NCBI RefSeq assembly: GCF_020905415.1
Contig: NZ_JAJJMP010000001.1
Location: forward strand, 3,979,501-4,043,500
Length of the DNA stretch: 64,000 bases
Direction: 5' to 3'
DNA from: Myroides oncorhynchi
GTDB lineage: Bacteria > Bacteroidota > Bacteroidia > Flavobacteriales > Flavobacteriaceae
The position numbers and the translations under genes were made by a program. Positions 45,944 through 55,519 of the stretch are shown here, one piece after another. The notes beneath the pieces are model-generated. The model was not told the DNA's origin. It saw only the letters and a program-made list of their open reading frames with translations, and did no database searches. Position 1 is the first letter of the stretch. Each line of letters begins with the position of its first letter.

Positions 45944-47758
45944 ATGAAAACGAAAAGTCCAAAGAAAATAAAGTATTACGCTAATCAAGTATTCAAGTAC
46001 TCAGAAGGAATTCTATTCTTTCTGAAGTCTATCTTGAGCAATCGGCAATTCTTATATTTATCTTGTGTTTTAGTAGGTGCATCCTCTGCTATTGCAGTTA
46101 CTATCCTAAAGTATTTTGCTCATAATGTATTTAAACTTGCTACATATATAGATAATATTTCTCACCTACCTTATATGAATAGTATCTTACCGATCATAGG
46201 TATCCTACTAACCGTTTTTATTATTAGAAAATTCTTAAATGGATCTATTGAGAAAGGTACCTATCAAATTATGATAGCTGTAGCTAAGAAATCTGGTATT
46301 ATGCCACGTAAGCAGATGTACTCACAAATTATTACAAGCTCCTTAACTGTCGGAATGGGGGGGTCTTTAGGACTTGAATCTCCTATCGCCATTACAGGTG
46401 CAGCCTTCGGATCTAATTATGCACAGAACTACAAACTAAACTATAAAGACCGCATACTTTTATTAGGATGTGGTGTTGCAGCCGGGGTATCAGCAGCCTT
46501 TAATGCTCCAATAGCTGGAGTGTTATTCGCTATTGAAATCATCTTAGTTGATGTTTCTGTTTCTGCATTTATTCCCATTATGATCTCAGCAGCTACGGGT
46601 ACTATCGTAACTAATCTAATTATAAAAGAAGACATCTTACTTTCATTTAAGAATCAATTAGTTTTTGATACAGGCAACACGATATACTATATCTTATTAG
46701 GGATACTATCTGGATTCTTTTGTGTTTATCACGCTAGAATGTTTAGAAAAACAGAACATTACATCTCTAATCTCCGCTTTGGAACATACAAGAAAGCATT
46801 GATTGGAGCTTCAATGTTAGCTATTCTAATATTTTTATTTCCTACACTATTTGGGGAAGGATATGAGAGTATTAAAGTACTAACTAGCGATACACCTCAA
46901 GCAATCTTACATAACACATTACTATCAGATTTTTCTACTAATCAATGGGTATTACTCTTATTTGTTGCAGGAGCAGCATTAGTTAAAACCTATGCAGTAG
47001 GGCTAACGATGGGAAGTGGTGGTAATGGAGGAAACTTTGCTCCATCATTATTTGTAGGTTCCTATTTAGGTTTTGCATTATCTAAACTACTACAACTGTT
47101 AGGCCTTAAAGATATCCCAGTACAGAACTTTACGGTAGTCGGGATGGCAGCAGTTATAAGTGGGTTATTTCATGCACCATTAACAGGTATATTCCTAATA
47201 GCAGAGATAACAGGAGGGTATGGGCTAATGGTACCTCTACTTATTGTATCTTCTATAAGTTTTGCTATATCTAAACACATGGAGAAGTATTCTATGGATA
47301 TTAAATCAATAGCTACTTCTGGTATGGTCTTTACTTCTGACAAGGATTCTAATATCTTAAATACAATTGTAGCGACAGATTATATTAAAAATGAAATAAG
47401 AACATTGACTATGCAAGATACAACTGCTTCTGTAGTCGATATCTTCGCTAATACGAAACAAACTTTTATTCCTATACTTGATGAGGAATATAAAATTACT
47501 GGAATTATTAAACTAGACAGTGTAAGACCGATAATTTTTAGCGGGTTTCAAACTAAATTCACTCCTATCAAAGATTTAATTGAAACACCTATTATTGTGT
47601 CTAAAAATGATTCAACTAAAATAGTAATGCAGACCTTAGAAACTAATAATTTAGAATTTGTCCTAGTACAAGAGCAAAAGAAATACATAGGATATATAGA
47701 GAAAGCAGAACTAATGGAGGCATATAGAAAGAACTTAAAATCATTATTATTAGAATAA
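45944..47758 (+). CDS. CLC-family chloride channel/transporter with CBS pair
   Basis: About 604 residues from the ATG at 45944. Membrane segments run from about 30 to 435. The CLC motifs are GGSLGLESPIAI (the place of G-K/R-E-G-P; the gating Glu is kept, but the flanks are L and S) and GSGGNGGNFAPSLFVG (GxFxP). After residue 470 there are two CBS-type repeats (RTLTMQDTTASVVDIFAN, FTPIKDLIETPIIVSKND), which may bind nucleotides. CLC proteins move Cl- with or without H+. It is a single gene with a strong terminator. Confidence 0.9.
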   Translation: MKTKSPKKIKYYANQVFKYSEGILFFLKSILSNRQFLYLSCVLVGASSAIAVTILKYFAHNVFKLATYIDNISHLPYMNSILPIIGILLTVFIIRKFLNGSIEKGTYQIMIAVAKKSGIMPRKQMYSQIITSSLTVGMGGSLGLESPIAITGAAFGSNYAQNYKLNYKDRILLLGCGVAAGVSAAFNAPIAGVLFAIEIILVDVSVSAFIPIMISAATGTIVTNLIIKEDILLSFKNQLVFDTGNTIYYILLGILSGFFCVYHARMFRKTEHYISNLRFGTYKKALIGASMLAILIFLFPTLFGEGYESIKVLTSDTPQAILHNTLLSDFSTNQWVLLLFVAGAALVKTYAVGLTMGSGGNGGNFAPSLFVGSYLGFALSKLLQLLGLKDIPVQNFTVVGMAAVISGLFHAPLTGIFLIAEITGGYGLMVPLLIVSSISFAISKHMEKYSMDIKSIATSGMVFTSDKDSNILNTIVATDYIKNEIRTLTMQDTTASVVDIFANTKQTFIPILDEEYKITGIIKLDSVRPIIFSGFQTKFTPIKDLIETPIIVSKNDSTKIVMQTLETNNLEFVLVQEQKKYIGYIEKAELMEAYRKNLKSLLLE

Positions 47759-47775
47759 AAGCACATATTAAAAAC

Positions 47776-47812
47776 AAAAAAGGTTCCTCGAATGAGGAAC
47801 CTTCTTTATTTT
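47776..47812 (+). terminator. Rho-independent terminator
   Basis: AAGGTTCCTC (47780-47789) pairs with GAGGAACCTT (47794-47803) around GAAT, with A before and T after. Confidence 0.92.
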
Positions 47813-48316
47813 AGTATGTATTTTACTTTGTTTCACAAATTTTGAAATAGAACAACAAAACAACAAAACCAAATCCCTTTTTAAGTAGCCAGCTCAAAAG
47901 AAATTAAATAAAAAATCTATTTCAGAAACAAAACACATAACTGATTGAATTACTTCGCCTTTGTAATTCTAAAACAAAGATAATATAATATTACAGAGTA
48001 AAAAGTTCTACTTTTCATTTTTAACAACTATTATCCCAAATAGATACTTTGTCACTACATGTCTAATAAAAGTACTCGTTTTAATGTAACTAATACCACC
48101 TTAAAATATTTGTTAAACTATCTACTACCTTTCTAATACAATTCTTACATTTACATTATAAACGACTTTCTAGTAGTCTTGAATGACGTTTTAATAAAAT
48201 TTTAAACAATTAAACTAGCGTAGTTAATTAATATCAAACTAATAATTCACTCATTTTTAAATCATCTAGATATTAATTAAACGGATAATAACAGTTTAAT
48301 ATAATTACAGTAATTC
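47813..48316. other. 504-bp gap upstream of the cysteine operon
   Basis: No gene is visible in this AT-rich DNA. It presumably holds the cysE-cysK promoter, but I find no full TAnnTTTG match near the start and recognise no T-box or S-box style leader. No repeat copy is present. Confidence 0.5.
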
Positions 48317-49144
48317 ATGCAAAATGATTTCGTTAGAGAACTACTAACACAAAACGAGAGTTCACAATCTTTCTTAGATAAACATAGAATAGAAAAATTC
48401 ACTGATACTTTATTTCATTTTCTTTTCCAACTTGAAGACAAGAAATACTTATCTGAAGAGTCCATTGATATTCGCTTATCTACACTGAGAATTGAATTAG
48501 TATCAATCGTTTTTAATATCAATAACAATGTTGAAAAATCTCAAAAAATAGCAGATGATTTTTTCAATGCATTACCTCAGATATTCTTCACATTAAAATT
48601 AGACGCTAAAGCTATATTAGACAATGATCCTGCAGCTACTTGTCTTCAGGAAGTATATATAGCTTATCCTGGTTTTTATGCAATAGCTATTTACCGTTTT
48701 GCACATCAATTACACACACAAAAAGTAATTTTGTTACCGCGTATTTGGACAGAACACGCACATAGTAAAACAGGAATAGATATACACCCAGCTGCTACTA
48801 TCGGTTCACATTTTTGTATAGATCACGGAACAGGAATAGTTATCGGAGAAACTTGTGTAATAGGTCAAAATGTAAAAATATATCAAAGTGTAACACTTGG
48901 GGCTATATCCGTATCAAAAGATAAAGCTAACACTAGAAGACACCCATATATTGAAGATAACGTTATAATCTATTCTGGAGCTACAATATTAGGTGGAGAA
49001 ACCACGATAGGCCATGATACTGTAATTGGAGGTAATGTTTGGTTAACAAAAAGTGTTAAGCCTAACTCTATAATCTATAGTAAAAGTAAAAGTTACTCTA
49101 AAGATCAAGAGGGATATCCTGAACCAATTAATTTTATTATATAA
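48317..49144 (+). CDS. cysE: Serine O-acetyltransferase
   Basis: A 275-residue enzyme that makes O-acetylserine, the first step of cysteine synthesis. It has an N-terminal helical domain (about 1-140) and a left-handed beta-helix of hexapeptide repeats, with [21 protein letters not shown] and VVIGET, and later [12 protein letters not shown]. Both catalytic His (HPAA and DHGTG) are present. It is followed by cysK after 19 bp, so the two form an operon and probably the cysteine synthase complex. The C-terminal end ...EPINFII fits the Ile end that docks into CysK. Confidence 0.93.
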   Translation: MQNDFVRELLTQNESSQSFLDKHRIEKFTDTLFHFLFQLEDKKYLSEESIDIRLSTLRIELVSIVFNINNNVEKSQKIADDFFNALPQIFFTLKLDAKAILDNDPAATCLQEVYIAYPGFYAIAIYRFAHQLHTQKVILLPRIWTEHAHSKTGIDIHPAATIGSHFCIDHGTGIVIGETCVIGQNVKIYQSVTLGAISVSKDKANTRRHPYIEDNVIIYSGATILGGETTIGHDTVIGGNVWLTKSVKPNSIIYSKSKSYSKDQEGYPEPINFII

Positions 49145-49163
49145 TAAACTAAAAAGAAAAAAT

Positions 49164-50099
49164 ATGAAAATAAATAATGTACTTGAGGCAATCGGTAACA
49201 CTCCTCATATTAAAATAAACAAACTTTTCCCATCAGACATAAATGTTTGGATTAAGTTAGAAAAACAAAACCCTGGTGGTAGTTTAAAAGATCGTATAGC
49301 AGTAGCAATGATTGAAGATGCTGAAGCAAAGGGTTTGATTAATAAAGAGACTATTATTATAGAACCTACTTCTGGAAACACTGGCGTAGGTCTTGCAATG
49401 GCTTGTGCAGTTAAAGGATATAAGTTAATACTTGTAATGCCAGAATCAATGAGTATTGAGAGAAGAAAACTCATGGCTGCTTATGGAGCTAAATTTGTCC
49501 TTACTCCTAAAGAATTGGGTACTTCTGGTTCTGTTTCTAAAGCAGTAGAACTTGCCGAACAAATGGATAATGCCTGGGTTCCTCAGCAATTCAGTAACTT
49601 TGCTAACCCTGAAATACACCGCAAAACTACAGCTCAAGAAATCCTTAATGATTTCCCTGAGGGTATTGATTACCTTATTACAGGTGTTGGTACTGGCGGA
49701 CATATTACAGGCGTAGCTGAAGTACTTAAAGAGAAATTTCCTAATCTTAAAGTATATGCCGTAGAACCTGAGAACTCTCCTGTGCTAAGCGGAGGAAATC
49801 CTGGTCCACATCCCTTACAAGGAATTGGAGCTGGTTTTATTCCTAAAGTAGTAAATACAAGCATCTTTGATGGAGTAATTACTATCGCAAAAGAAGAAGC
49901 ATATTACTATACTAATAAAATAGCTAGTGAAGAAGGAATATTAGCTGGTATCTCTACAGGAACATCTTTAGCAGCAATTGCAAAAAAACTACCTGAAATA
50001 GAAAAAGGAGCGACTATCCTAACTTTTAATTATGATACAGGAGAAAGATATTGGTCAGTAAGTGATCTATTTGATGAGAAAGCTGCTGAGCTAAAATAA
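49164..50099 (+). CDS. cysK: Cysteine synthase A (O-acetylserine sulfhydrylase)
   Basis: A 311-residue fold-type II PLP enzyme that adds sulfide to O-acetylserine. The PLP lysine is in [15 protein letters not shown]; the substrate loop is [14 protein letters not shown]; the phosphate cup is [20 protein letters not shown] lies near the C-terminus. Length and motifs fit CysK and not cystathionine beta-synthase, since there is no CBS domain. It is in the operon with cysE (19 bp) and ends at a terminator. Confidence 0.96.
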   Translation: MKINNVLEAIGNTPHIKINKLFPSDINVWIKLEKQNPGGSLKDRIAVAMIEDAEAKGLINKETIIIEPTSGNTGVGLAMACAVKGYKLILVMPESMSIERRKLMAAYGAKFVLTPKELGTSGSVSKAVELAEQMDNAWVPQQFSNFANPEIHRKTTAQEILNDFPEGIDYLITGVGTGGHITGVAEVLKEKFPNLKVYAVEPENSPVLSGGNPGPHPLQGIGAGFIPKVVNTSIFDGVITIAKEEAYYYTNKIASEEGILAGISTGTSLAAIAKKLPEIEKGATILTFNYDTGERYWSVSDLFDEKAAELK

Positions 50100-50105
50100 A
50101 TCATA

Positions 50106-50142
50106 CCAAGAGTATCCCTTTTCTTAAGGGGTACTCTTTTTT
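50106..50142 (+). terminator. Rho-independent terminator of cysEK
   Basis: AAGAGTATCCCTT (50108-50120) pairs with AAGGGGTACTCTT (50126-50138), one wobble, followed by T. Confidence 0.88.
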
Positions 50143-50250
50143 ACTTTATTATCCTCTATTATAGCACATAAACATAATAACAGAGATTCCTTTCTCCTTT
50201 TTTAGCTACTTATCGTTAGATAAACACCACTTAAGTACCGATAATTATTG

Positions 50251-50258
50251 TATTTTTG
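50251..50258 (+). promoter_or_regulatory. TAnnTTTG promoter box of the acid phosphatase, decides the start
   Basis: TATTTTTG, 24 bases before the ATG at 50283; an earlier TTG at 50256 lies inside this box. Confidence 0.6.
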
Positions 50259-50282
50259 TCTTCAAACAGAAAAATAATACAC

Positions 50283-51101
50283 ATGCTTAAAAGATCTTTT
50301 CTTATTGCAGGATTAGCTTTTACGGCTTTAACTGCATGTAAGTCAGTTCCACAAGGAACTACTACTTCACAAAATGCATTAAACAACATTGAAGTAAATG
50401 GTAAATTGTATGCTGCAGTCTTCCAACAAAACGCTGCTGAATACCAAGCTCTATGCGCACAAGCTTTTAATATTGCTACTTTACAACTAGATCGTATCCT
50501 TGCAGAACAACATAGCAAACCTCTTGCTATCGTTACGGATATAGATGAAACTTTCTTGGACAACTCTCCTTATGCTGTACAAATGGCTAGAGAAGGTAAA
50601 TCTTATGACCAAGCTACTTGGACAGAATGGACTTCTAAAGGTGAAGCGATTCCTTTATTAGGTAGTTTAGAGTTTTTTAACTATGCTAAATCTAAAGGGA
50701 TTGAGGTTTTTTATATCACAAATAGAAACCAAAACGATAAACCAGGTACAATGAAAAACTTGGTAAAACACAACTATCCTTATGTAGATGATGCACATGT
50801 TATCGTAAGAACAGCAGAATCAAGTAAAGAAACTAGACGTCAAAAACTAAGCGAAACTCACGAAATAGTAATGTTACTAGGGGATAACTTATCTGACTTC
50901 TCTACTGCTTTTGATAAAAAAACACAAGAAGAACGTTCTCAAAACGTAAAATCTAATCAAGAGCTTTTTGGTAAGAAATTTATCGTGTTACCTAACACAG
51001 GATACGGAGATTGGGAAGCGGCACTATTCCAATACAAAAAAGACCTTACTAAAGAAGACAAAGACAAAATCTACAACAAAAGCGTAAAAGGCTTTAAATA
51101 A
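50283..51101 (+). CDS. Lipoprotein e(P4)-type class C acid phosphatase
   Basis: About 272 residues. The lipobox is LTAC (Cys19). The HAD-type catalytic motif is VTDIDETFLDNSPY with the two Asp, and later IEVFYITNRNQ and MLLGDNLSDFS complete the active site. e(P4) of Haemophilus is a surface 5'-nucleotidase that frees nicotinamide riboside and phosphate from nucleotides. The protein is probably in the outer membrane or periplasm. The start was chosen with the promoter box at 50251-50258. It is followed 37 bp on by a lipoprotein gene that may share the transcript. Confidence 0.95.
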   Translation: MLKRSFLIAGLAFTALTACKSVPQGTTTSQNALNNIEVNGKLYAAVFQQNAAEYQALCAQAFNIATLQLDRILAEQHSKPLAIVTDIDETFLDNSPYAVQMAREGKSYDQATWTEWTSKGEAIPLLGSLEFFNYAKSKGIEVFYITNRNQNDKPGTMKNLVKHNYPYVDDAHVIVRTAESSKETRRQKLSETHEIVMLLGDNLSDFSTAFDKKTQEERSQNVKSNQELFGKKFIVLPNTGYGDWEAALFQYKKDLTKEDKDKIYNKSVKGFK

Positions 51102-51138
51102 CATCAAGACAACAAATAACTAACAACTTAATATACAA

Positions 51139-51594
51139 ATGAAAAAACTTTTAGCTCTAGTGCTTTTCGTAGGCGCTACCCTATCTTTAACATCATGTTC
51201 AAGTGATGATAACAAAGAGATTCGTGTTAAGACTGAATATGAAGGTAATTGGGTAACCGACAGTTTATTTTATCAAATGGGTAGTTTTAAAGGGAAACAT
51301 AAATTTGAAGATTTTCCTGCGGAAGAAGGAGTAAAAGAAGGAGAACAAATCACTAAAGAGATACTTATTTTAACTTCTTCCAAAGCAAATTTATTAGAGT
51401 ATCAAAAAAATGGTAATAAACTACCTGAAGTTAAAGGAACAGTTGAAAATGAAAAAACTATTCTTTTAATTGGAGATAAAAAATACGAACCTAGAAAAAT
51501 TATAAGTGCAACTAAAGCTAAATTGACATTAGAATATAATATAGAAATGCGAGGTGCTAAATTACCTGTTACAGTAACTTATAAAAGAAACTAA
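51139..51594 (+). CDS. Lipocalin-like lipoprotein, copy 1
   Basis: A 151-residue lipoprotein with lipobox LTSC (Cys20) and SSDD just after it, which fits the flavobacterial surface-export signal. The mature part opens with YEGNWVTDSLFYQMGSF, and later holds EILILTSSKANLLEYQ and PVTVTYKRN, a small beta-barrel pattern. It resembles the next gene in order of segments (GNW/GKW, a Lys-rich turn, a leucine-rich strand, a final VxxTY or QINYVK). The function is unknown; a ligand-binding role is only a fold-based guess. Confidence 0.75.
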   Translation: MKKLLALVLFVGATLSLTSCSSDDNKEIRVKTEYEGNWVTDSLFYQMGSFKGKHKFEDFPAEEGVKEGEQITKEILILTSSKANLLEYQKNGNKLPEVKGTVENEKTILLIGDKKYEPRKIISATKAKLTLEYNIEMRGAKLPVTVTYKRN

Positions 51595-51606
51595 TGTTTA
51601 TAATAT

Positions 51607-51645
51607 CAAAGCCTCATAATATTAATTATGGGGCTTTTTTTTATC
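51607..51645 (+). terminator. Rho-independent terminator
   Basis: AAAGCCTCATAAT (51608-51620) pairs with ATTATGGGGCTTT (51625-51637), one wobble, then T8. Confidence 0.88.
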
Positions 51646-51709
51646 GAGTATACTCACTCAATTCCTTTTTTTTATATATTCACGCATTATAACTAACCTA
51701 AATAAATTA

Positions 51710-52150
51710 ATGAAAAAATTATTATCAATCATTACTATATTAATAGCGATGATCTTTACAAGTTGCAACAGTGAAAGTTCACTTATAATAAAAACATACT
51801 TTGGAAAATGGGAAGCTGATACTGTCACATTAAAAGATGGAAGTACTAAAAAATACATTGAACTAGGAACATTCAGTAGAAACGAAACATTAGAAGTATT
51901 TACTGATCAACATGAATCAGCCAAGCTAGTACAGTATTATACCACTGATACCATACCTTTAGTTCAACTGGGTTCTGTTAATGATAATTTCATTGTTTTA
52001 GAAAAACAACAAGACAAGAGAAAAATCCAACAAGTAGAACAAAAAACACTGCACTTATTCACTCAATTACTAATAGATGACAAACTAGAAACAGTTCAAA
52101 TCAACTATGTAAAAATAGGTGATCCAAGAGATGAAGAACCAAAAAAATAA
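51710..52150 (+). CDS. Lipocalin-like lipoprotein, copy 2
   Basis: A 146-residue lipoprotein with lipobox FTSC (Cys19). The mature start KTYFGKWEADTVTLKDGS parallels the GNW start of the preceding gene, and the ends NYVKIGDPRDEEPKK and IPLVQLGSVNDNFIVLE show the same layout. Overall identity is low by eye, so any duplication is old. It lies between two terminators, so it is transcribed alone. The function is unknown. Confidence 0.72.
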   Translation: MKKLLSIITILIAMIFTSCNSESSLIIKTYFGKWEADTVTLKDGSTKKYIELGTFSRNETLEVFTDQHESAKLVQYYTTDTIPLVQLGSVNDNFIVLEKQQDKRKIQQVEQKTLHLFTQLLIDDKLETVQINYVKIGDPRDEEPKK

Positions 52151-52156
52151 TACACC

Positions 52157-52188
52157 TCAAAAACCTACCTTGTGTAGGTTTTTTTTAC
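52157..52188 (+). terminator. Rho-independent terminator
   Basis: AAACCTAC (52161-52168) pairs with GTAGGTTT (52174-52181), loop CTTGT, then a T-run. Confidence 0.88.
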
Positions 52189-52303
52189 ATATTCGGCAAC
52201 AAAATGTCAACATACTCTTTTCTACTAAATAATATATAGCAAATATCAGTTTTTATTGTTTTATGTGTATATTGAACTCCTTTAATAAATCTTAAACACA
52301 ATT

Positions 52304-53764
52304 ATGAATACTGATTCAAAACCAAAACCAAAAAAAGTCACCCTATTTCAATCCTTAGTACCAATGGTTGTGCTAATTACCCTATTAGGTATTAATGTTT
52401 TTGTTTATGGAAGCGCTGCTTTAAAAGGTTCTAACCAATTTGTATTGCTTATTGGAGGTCTTATAGCTATTGGAGTTGGACTATATAATAAAGTGGATTA
52501 TGAAGATATTATTAAGAAGATTACCAAAAATGTAAGAGAGACTACTCGAGCTATTTATATCTTATTACTAGTTGGTGCTTTGTCAGGAACATGGTTATTA
52601 AGTGGTATTATCCCTACGATGATATACTATGGTTTACAAATCTTAGAACCACATATATTCTTACCTGCTACCGTAATTATCTGTTCGATTATCTCTCTTG
52701 CCACAGGTAGCTCTTGGACTACCTCAGCTACAGTAGGTATTGCACTTGTCGGTATAGGTAATGCTATGGGAATATCTATGGGACTTGTAGGTGGTGCTGT
52801 TATCTCTGGTGCTTACTTTGGGGATAAGTTATCTCCTTTATCTGATACGACTAACTTAGCTTCAGCTATGTCTGGTACAGACTTATTTACACATATTAGA
52901 TATATGATGTACACGACTATACCAACTTATATCCTAACCCTTATTATATTTATCATCATAAGCTTTAATCTAGACGTGCCTGAGAGTATTGATATGACTG
53001 CAACACTGACAGCTATTAAAAACACCTTTAATATCACTCCATGGCTATTCCTTGTTCCTGTTATTGTGATTGGTATCATTCTAAAAAAAGTTAAACCTAT
53101 ATTAGCCTTGTTATTTGGTACATTATTAGGTGCTGTATTCGCTCTAATATTCCAACCTGACACAGTAGCTCTAGTAGGTGAAGGAACGACTCTAACACCT
53201 GTTACTGCATATAGAGGTATTATGAATGCTATTACTACAGATATCGCAATCTTATCTCCTATGGAGAGCTTAAATAGCCTATTTGAAGCAGGTGGAATGA
53301 AAAGTATGCTTAATACAGTATGGTTAATTATCTGCGCAATGTTCTTTGGTGGGGCAATGGAAGCTATTGGAGCATTAAAGAAAATTACAGAAACATTACT
53401 TAGTGTTGCTAAATCTGTATTCGGATTATTTGCAAGTACAATGGCAAGTTGTGTCGTAGTAAACTTAACAGCTTCTGAACAATATCTATCAATAGTGATA
53501 CCTGGTAAGATGTTCTCTAAAGCGTATAAAGAAAAAGGACTTGCTCCTGAGAACTTAAGTAGAACACTCGAAGACTCTGGTACTGTTACTTCTGTATTAA
53601 TTCCTTGGAATACCTGTGGTGCATATCACGCAGGAGTACTAGGTATCGATACGATGACGTATGCACCTTATGCATTCTTTAATATTATTTCTCCTTTTGT
53701 ATCACTTACTTATGTAGCTTTAAATATTAAAATACGCAAGCTAGCTGACGCAGTCAAGTTATAA
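52304..53764 (+). CDS. NhaC-family Na+/H+ antiporter
   Basis: A 486-residue inner-membrane protein with about 11-12 hydrophobic segments. Marks of the NhaC family are LATGSSWTTSATVGIALVG, GAVISGAYFGDKLSPLSDTTNLAS, and late NTCGAYHAGVLGI. It exchanges sodium for protons, or malate for lactate in the MleN branch; the two are hard to separate by eye. It is a single gene between two terminators. Confidence 0.92.
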   Translation: MNTDSKPKPKKVTLFQSLVPMVVLITLLGINVFVYGSAALKGSNQFVLLIGGLIAIGVGLYNKVDYEDIIKKITKNVRETTRAIYILLLVGALSGTWLLSGIIPTMIYYGLQILEPHIFLPATVIICSIISLATGSSWTTSATVGIALVGIGNAMGISMGLVGGAVISGAYFGDKLSPLSDTTNLASAMSGTDLFTHIRYMMYTTIPTYILTLIIFIIISFNLDVPESIDMTATLTAIKNTFNITPWLFLVPVIVIGIILKKVKPILALLFGTLLGAVFALIFQPDTVALVGEGTTLTPVTAYRGIMNAITTDIAILSPMESLNSLFEAGGMKSMLNTVWLIICAMFFGGAMEAIGALKKITETLLSVAKSVFGLFASTMASCVVVNLTASEQYLSIVIPGKMFSKAYKEKGLAPENLSRTLEDSGTVTSVLIPWNTCGAYHAGVLGIDTMTYAPYAFFNIISPFVSLTYVALNIKIRKLADAVKL

Positions 53765-53820
53765 TTAAGAATTAGGAATCTGTGCCTGCGCCATTAGATA
53801 ATATACAGAACTTATATAAA

Positions 53821-53860
53821 ATAACAAAAGGCTATTTCTCACGAAATAGCCTTTTGTTAT
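53821..53860 (+). terminator. Perfect 18-bp terminator hairpin
   Basis: ATAACAAAAGGCTATTTC (53821-53838) pairs exactly with 53843-53860 around TCAC. It ends the nhaC gene. Confidence 0.93.
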
Positions 53861-53875
53861 TTTATATCTTGGGTT

Positions 53876-53898
53876 GGCGTGGATTTGTAATCCATGCC
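53876..53898. repeat. Intergenic hairpin GGCGTGGATT-TGT-AATCCATGCC
   Basis: A 10-bp stem with one wobble between the nhaC terminator and the guaB stop. The adjoining ATGCCGTGCCA (53893-53903) recurs at 12499-12509. It is a likely member of a dispersed REP-like family. Confidence 0.55.
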
Positions 53899-53978
53899 GT
53901 GCCATATAACACAAAATATATTGTGTCTCTACTAACCTACTAACCGTTAACTGATAACTGTAAACTGTAAACTAATTA

Positions 53979-55451
53979 CTATCTAGAATAGTTAGGTGCA
54001 GATTTAGTAATAGTGATATTATGAGGGTGACTCTCTCCGATACCTGAAGCTGTTAACTGAACGAATCTAGCTACTTCTTGTAACGTAGGGATGTCTTTAG
54101 CACCACAGTATCCCATACCTGCTCTAAGTCCTCCAATGAACTGTAACATACTCTCGTTAAGTTCTCCTTTATAAGGAACACGCCCTTCGATACCTTCTGG
54201 TACAAGTTTTTTCACATCATCTTCCACATCTTGGAAGTAACGGTCTTTAGAACCTTGCTTCATTGCTGCTACAGATCCCATACCTCTATATGCTTTAAAC
54301 TTTCTACCTTCGAAGATAATAGTTTCTCCTGGAGATTCTTTAGTACCTGCTAACATAGAACCTAACATAACACAGTCAGCTCCTGCTCCTACTGCTTTAG
54401 GAATATCTCCTGTATAACGTAGACCTCCATCACCGATAACTGGTACACCTGTTCCTTTTAACGCAGCTGCTACTTCCATAATAGCTGAGAACTGAGGAAA
54501 TCCTACACCTGCTACTACACGTGTTGTACAGATAGATCCAGGTCCGATACCTACTTTTACAGCATCAGCTCCATTTTCTACTAAGAATAATGCTGCCTCT
54601 GGAGTAGCGATATTACCTACTACTACATCGATCTGAGGGAAAGCTGCTTTCACTGCTTTTAATACCCCTACTACACCTTGAGAGTGTCCGTGAGCTGTAT
54701 CGATAATTAATGCATCTACACCAGCCTGAACTAATAACTGTGCTCTATCTACCGCATCAGCAGTAACTCCTAAAGCTGCAGCTACACGTAGTCTACCGAA
54801 CTTATCTTTATTAGCATTTGGTTTTAAAGTCAGTTTAGTAATATCTCTAAACGTGATTAACCCTACTAATTTGTAGTCAGCATTTACTACTGGTAATTTC
54901 TCGATTTTTTTCTCTTGAAGAATTTCTTCTGCTTGCTCTAAAGTAGTACCTTCAGCTGCAGTTACTAGATTATCTTTAGTCATTACATCCGTGATAGCTC
55001 TATCGTTTTGTTTCTCGAAGCGCATATCTCTATTTGTAATGATTCCTTTAAGAATACCGTTGTCATCAACGATTGGAATACCACCGATTCCAAATTCAGC
55101 CATTGCTTTTTTAGCATCACCTACAGTAGCTGTTAGAGGAAGAGTTACAGGGTCTATAATCATACCAGACTCCGCTCTTTTAACCTTTCTAACTTCTTTC
55201 GCTTGCTCTTCAGCTGTCATGTTCTTGTGAATCACTCCGATTCCTCCTTCACGAGCCATAGCGATAGCCATTTCACTTTCCGTAACAGTATCCATAGCAG
55301 CAGATACGATAGGAACGTTTAAGGTAATGTTTCTTGAAAATTTTGATTTTAAACTTACTTCTCTTGGAAGTATTTCCGAATAGTTTGGAACTAATAGTAC
55401 ATCATCGTAAGTAAGTCCTTGACCGATGATTTTAGTTGTGTGTGCTTTCAT
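53979..55451 (-). CDS. guaB: IMP dehydrogenase
   Basis: About 490 residues from the ATG ending at 55451 (a TTG two codons before is the alternative). It oxidises IMP to XMP, the first step to GMP. Two CBS repeats lie at about 95-210. The catalytic loop [17 protein letters not shown] carries the nucleophilic Cys, and [14 protein letters not shown] and [10 protein letters not shown] are the phosphate-binding parts. Promoter box at 55475-55482. It follows the HMG-CoA lyase gene by 57 bp but has its own promoter. Confidence 0.97.
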   Translation of the reverse strand: MKAHTTKIIGQGLTYDDVLLVPNYSEILPREVSLKSKFSRNITLNVPIVSAAMDTVTESEMAIAMAREGGIGVIHKNMTAEEQAKEVRKVKRAESGMIIDPVTLPLTATVGDAKKAMAEFGIGGIPIVDDNGILKGIITNRDMRFEKQNDRAITDVMTKDNLVTAAEGTTLEQAEEILQEKKIEKLPVVNADYKLVGLITFRDITKLTLKPNANKDKFGRLRVAAALGVTADAVDRAQLLVQAGVDALIIDTAHGHSQGVVGVLKAVKAAFPQIDVVVGNIATPEAALFLVENGADAVKVGIGPGSICTTRVVAGVGFPQFSAIMEVAAALKGTGVPVIGDGGLRYTGDIPKAVGAGADCVMLGSMLAGTKESPGETIIFEGRKFKAYRGMGSVAAMKQGSKDRYFQDVEDDVKKLVPEGIEGRVPYKGELNESMLQFIGGLRAGMGYCGAKDIPTLQEVARFVQLTASGIGESHPHNITITKSAPNYSR

Positions 55452-55474
55452 GTGCAATGTCGTTGAATTGCACG

Positions 55475-55482
55475 CAAATTTA
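55475..55482 (-). promoter_or_regulatory. TAnnTTTG promoter box of guaB
   Basis: The minus-strand sequence is TAAATTTG, 24 bases before the ATG. It sits directly next to an inverted repeat (55486-55519). Confidence 0.6.
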
Positions 55483-55485
55483 CTA

Positions 55486-55519
55486 TTTTTCCACTAAATA
55501 AAAAACTTTAGTGGAAAAA
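55486..55519. repeat. 13-bp inverted repeat across the mvaB stop and guaB promoter
   Basis: TTTTTCCACTAAA (55486-55498) and TTTAGTGGAAAAA (55507-55519) are exact reverse complements with an 8-base loop. The right arm contains the last codons and stop of the lyase gene. It could be a terminator without a U-run, or an operator for guaB. Confidence 0.6.

Noticed and set aside
47813-48316. Riboswitch leader for cysE
   Set aside because: I could not find a conserved leader fold or known riboswitch motifs; a search with Rfam models would settle it.
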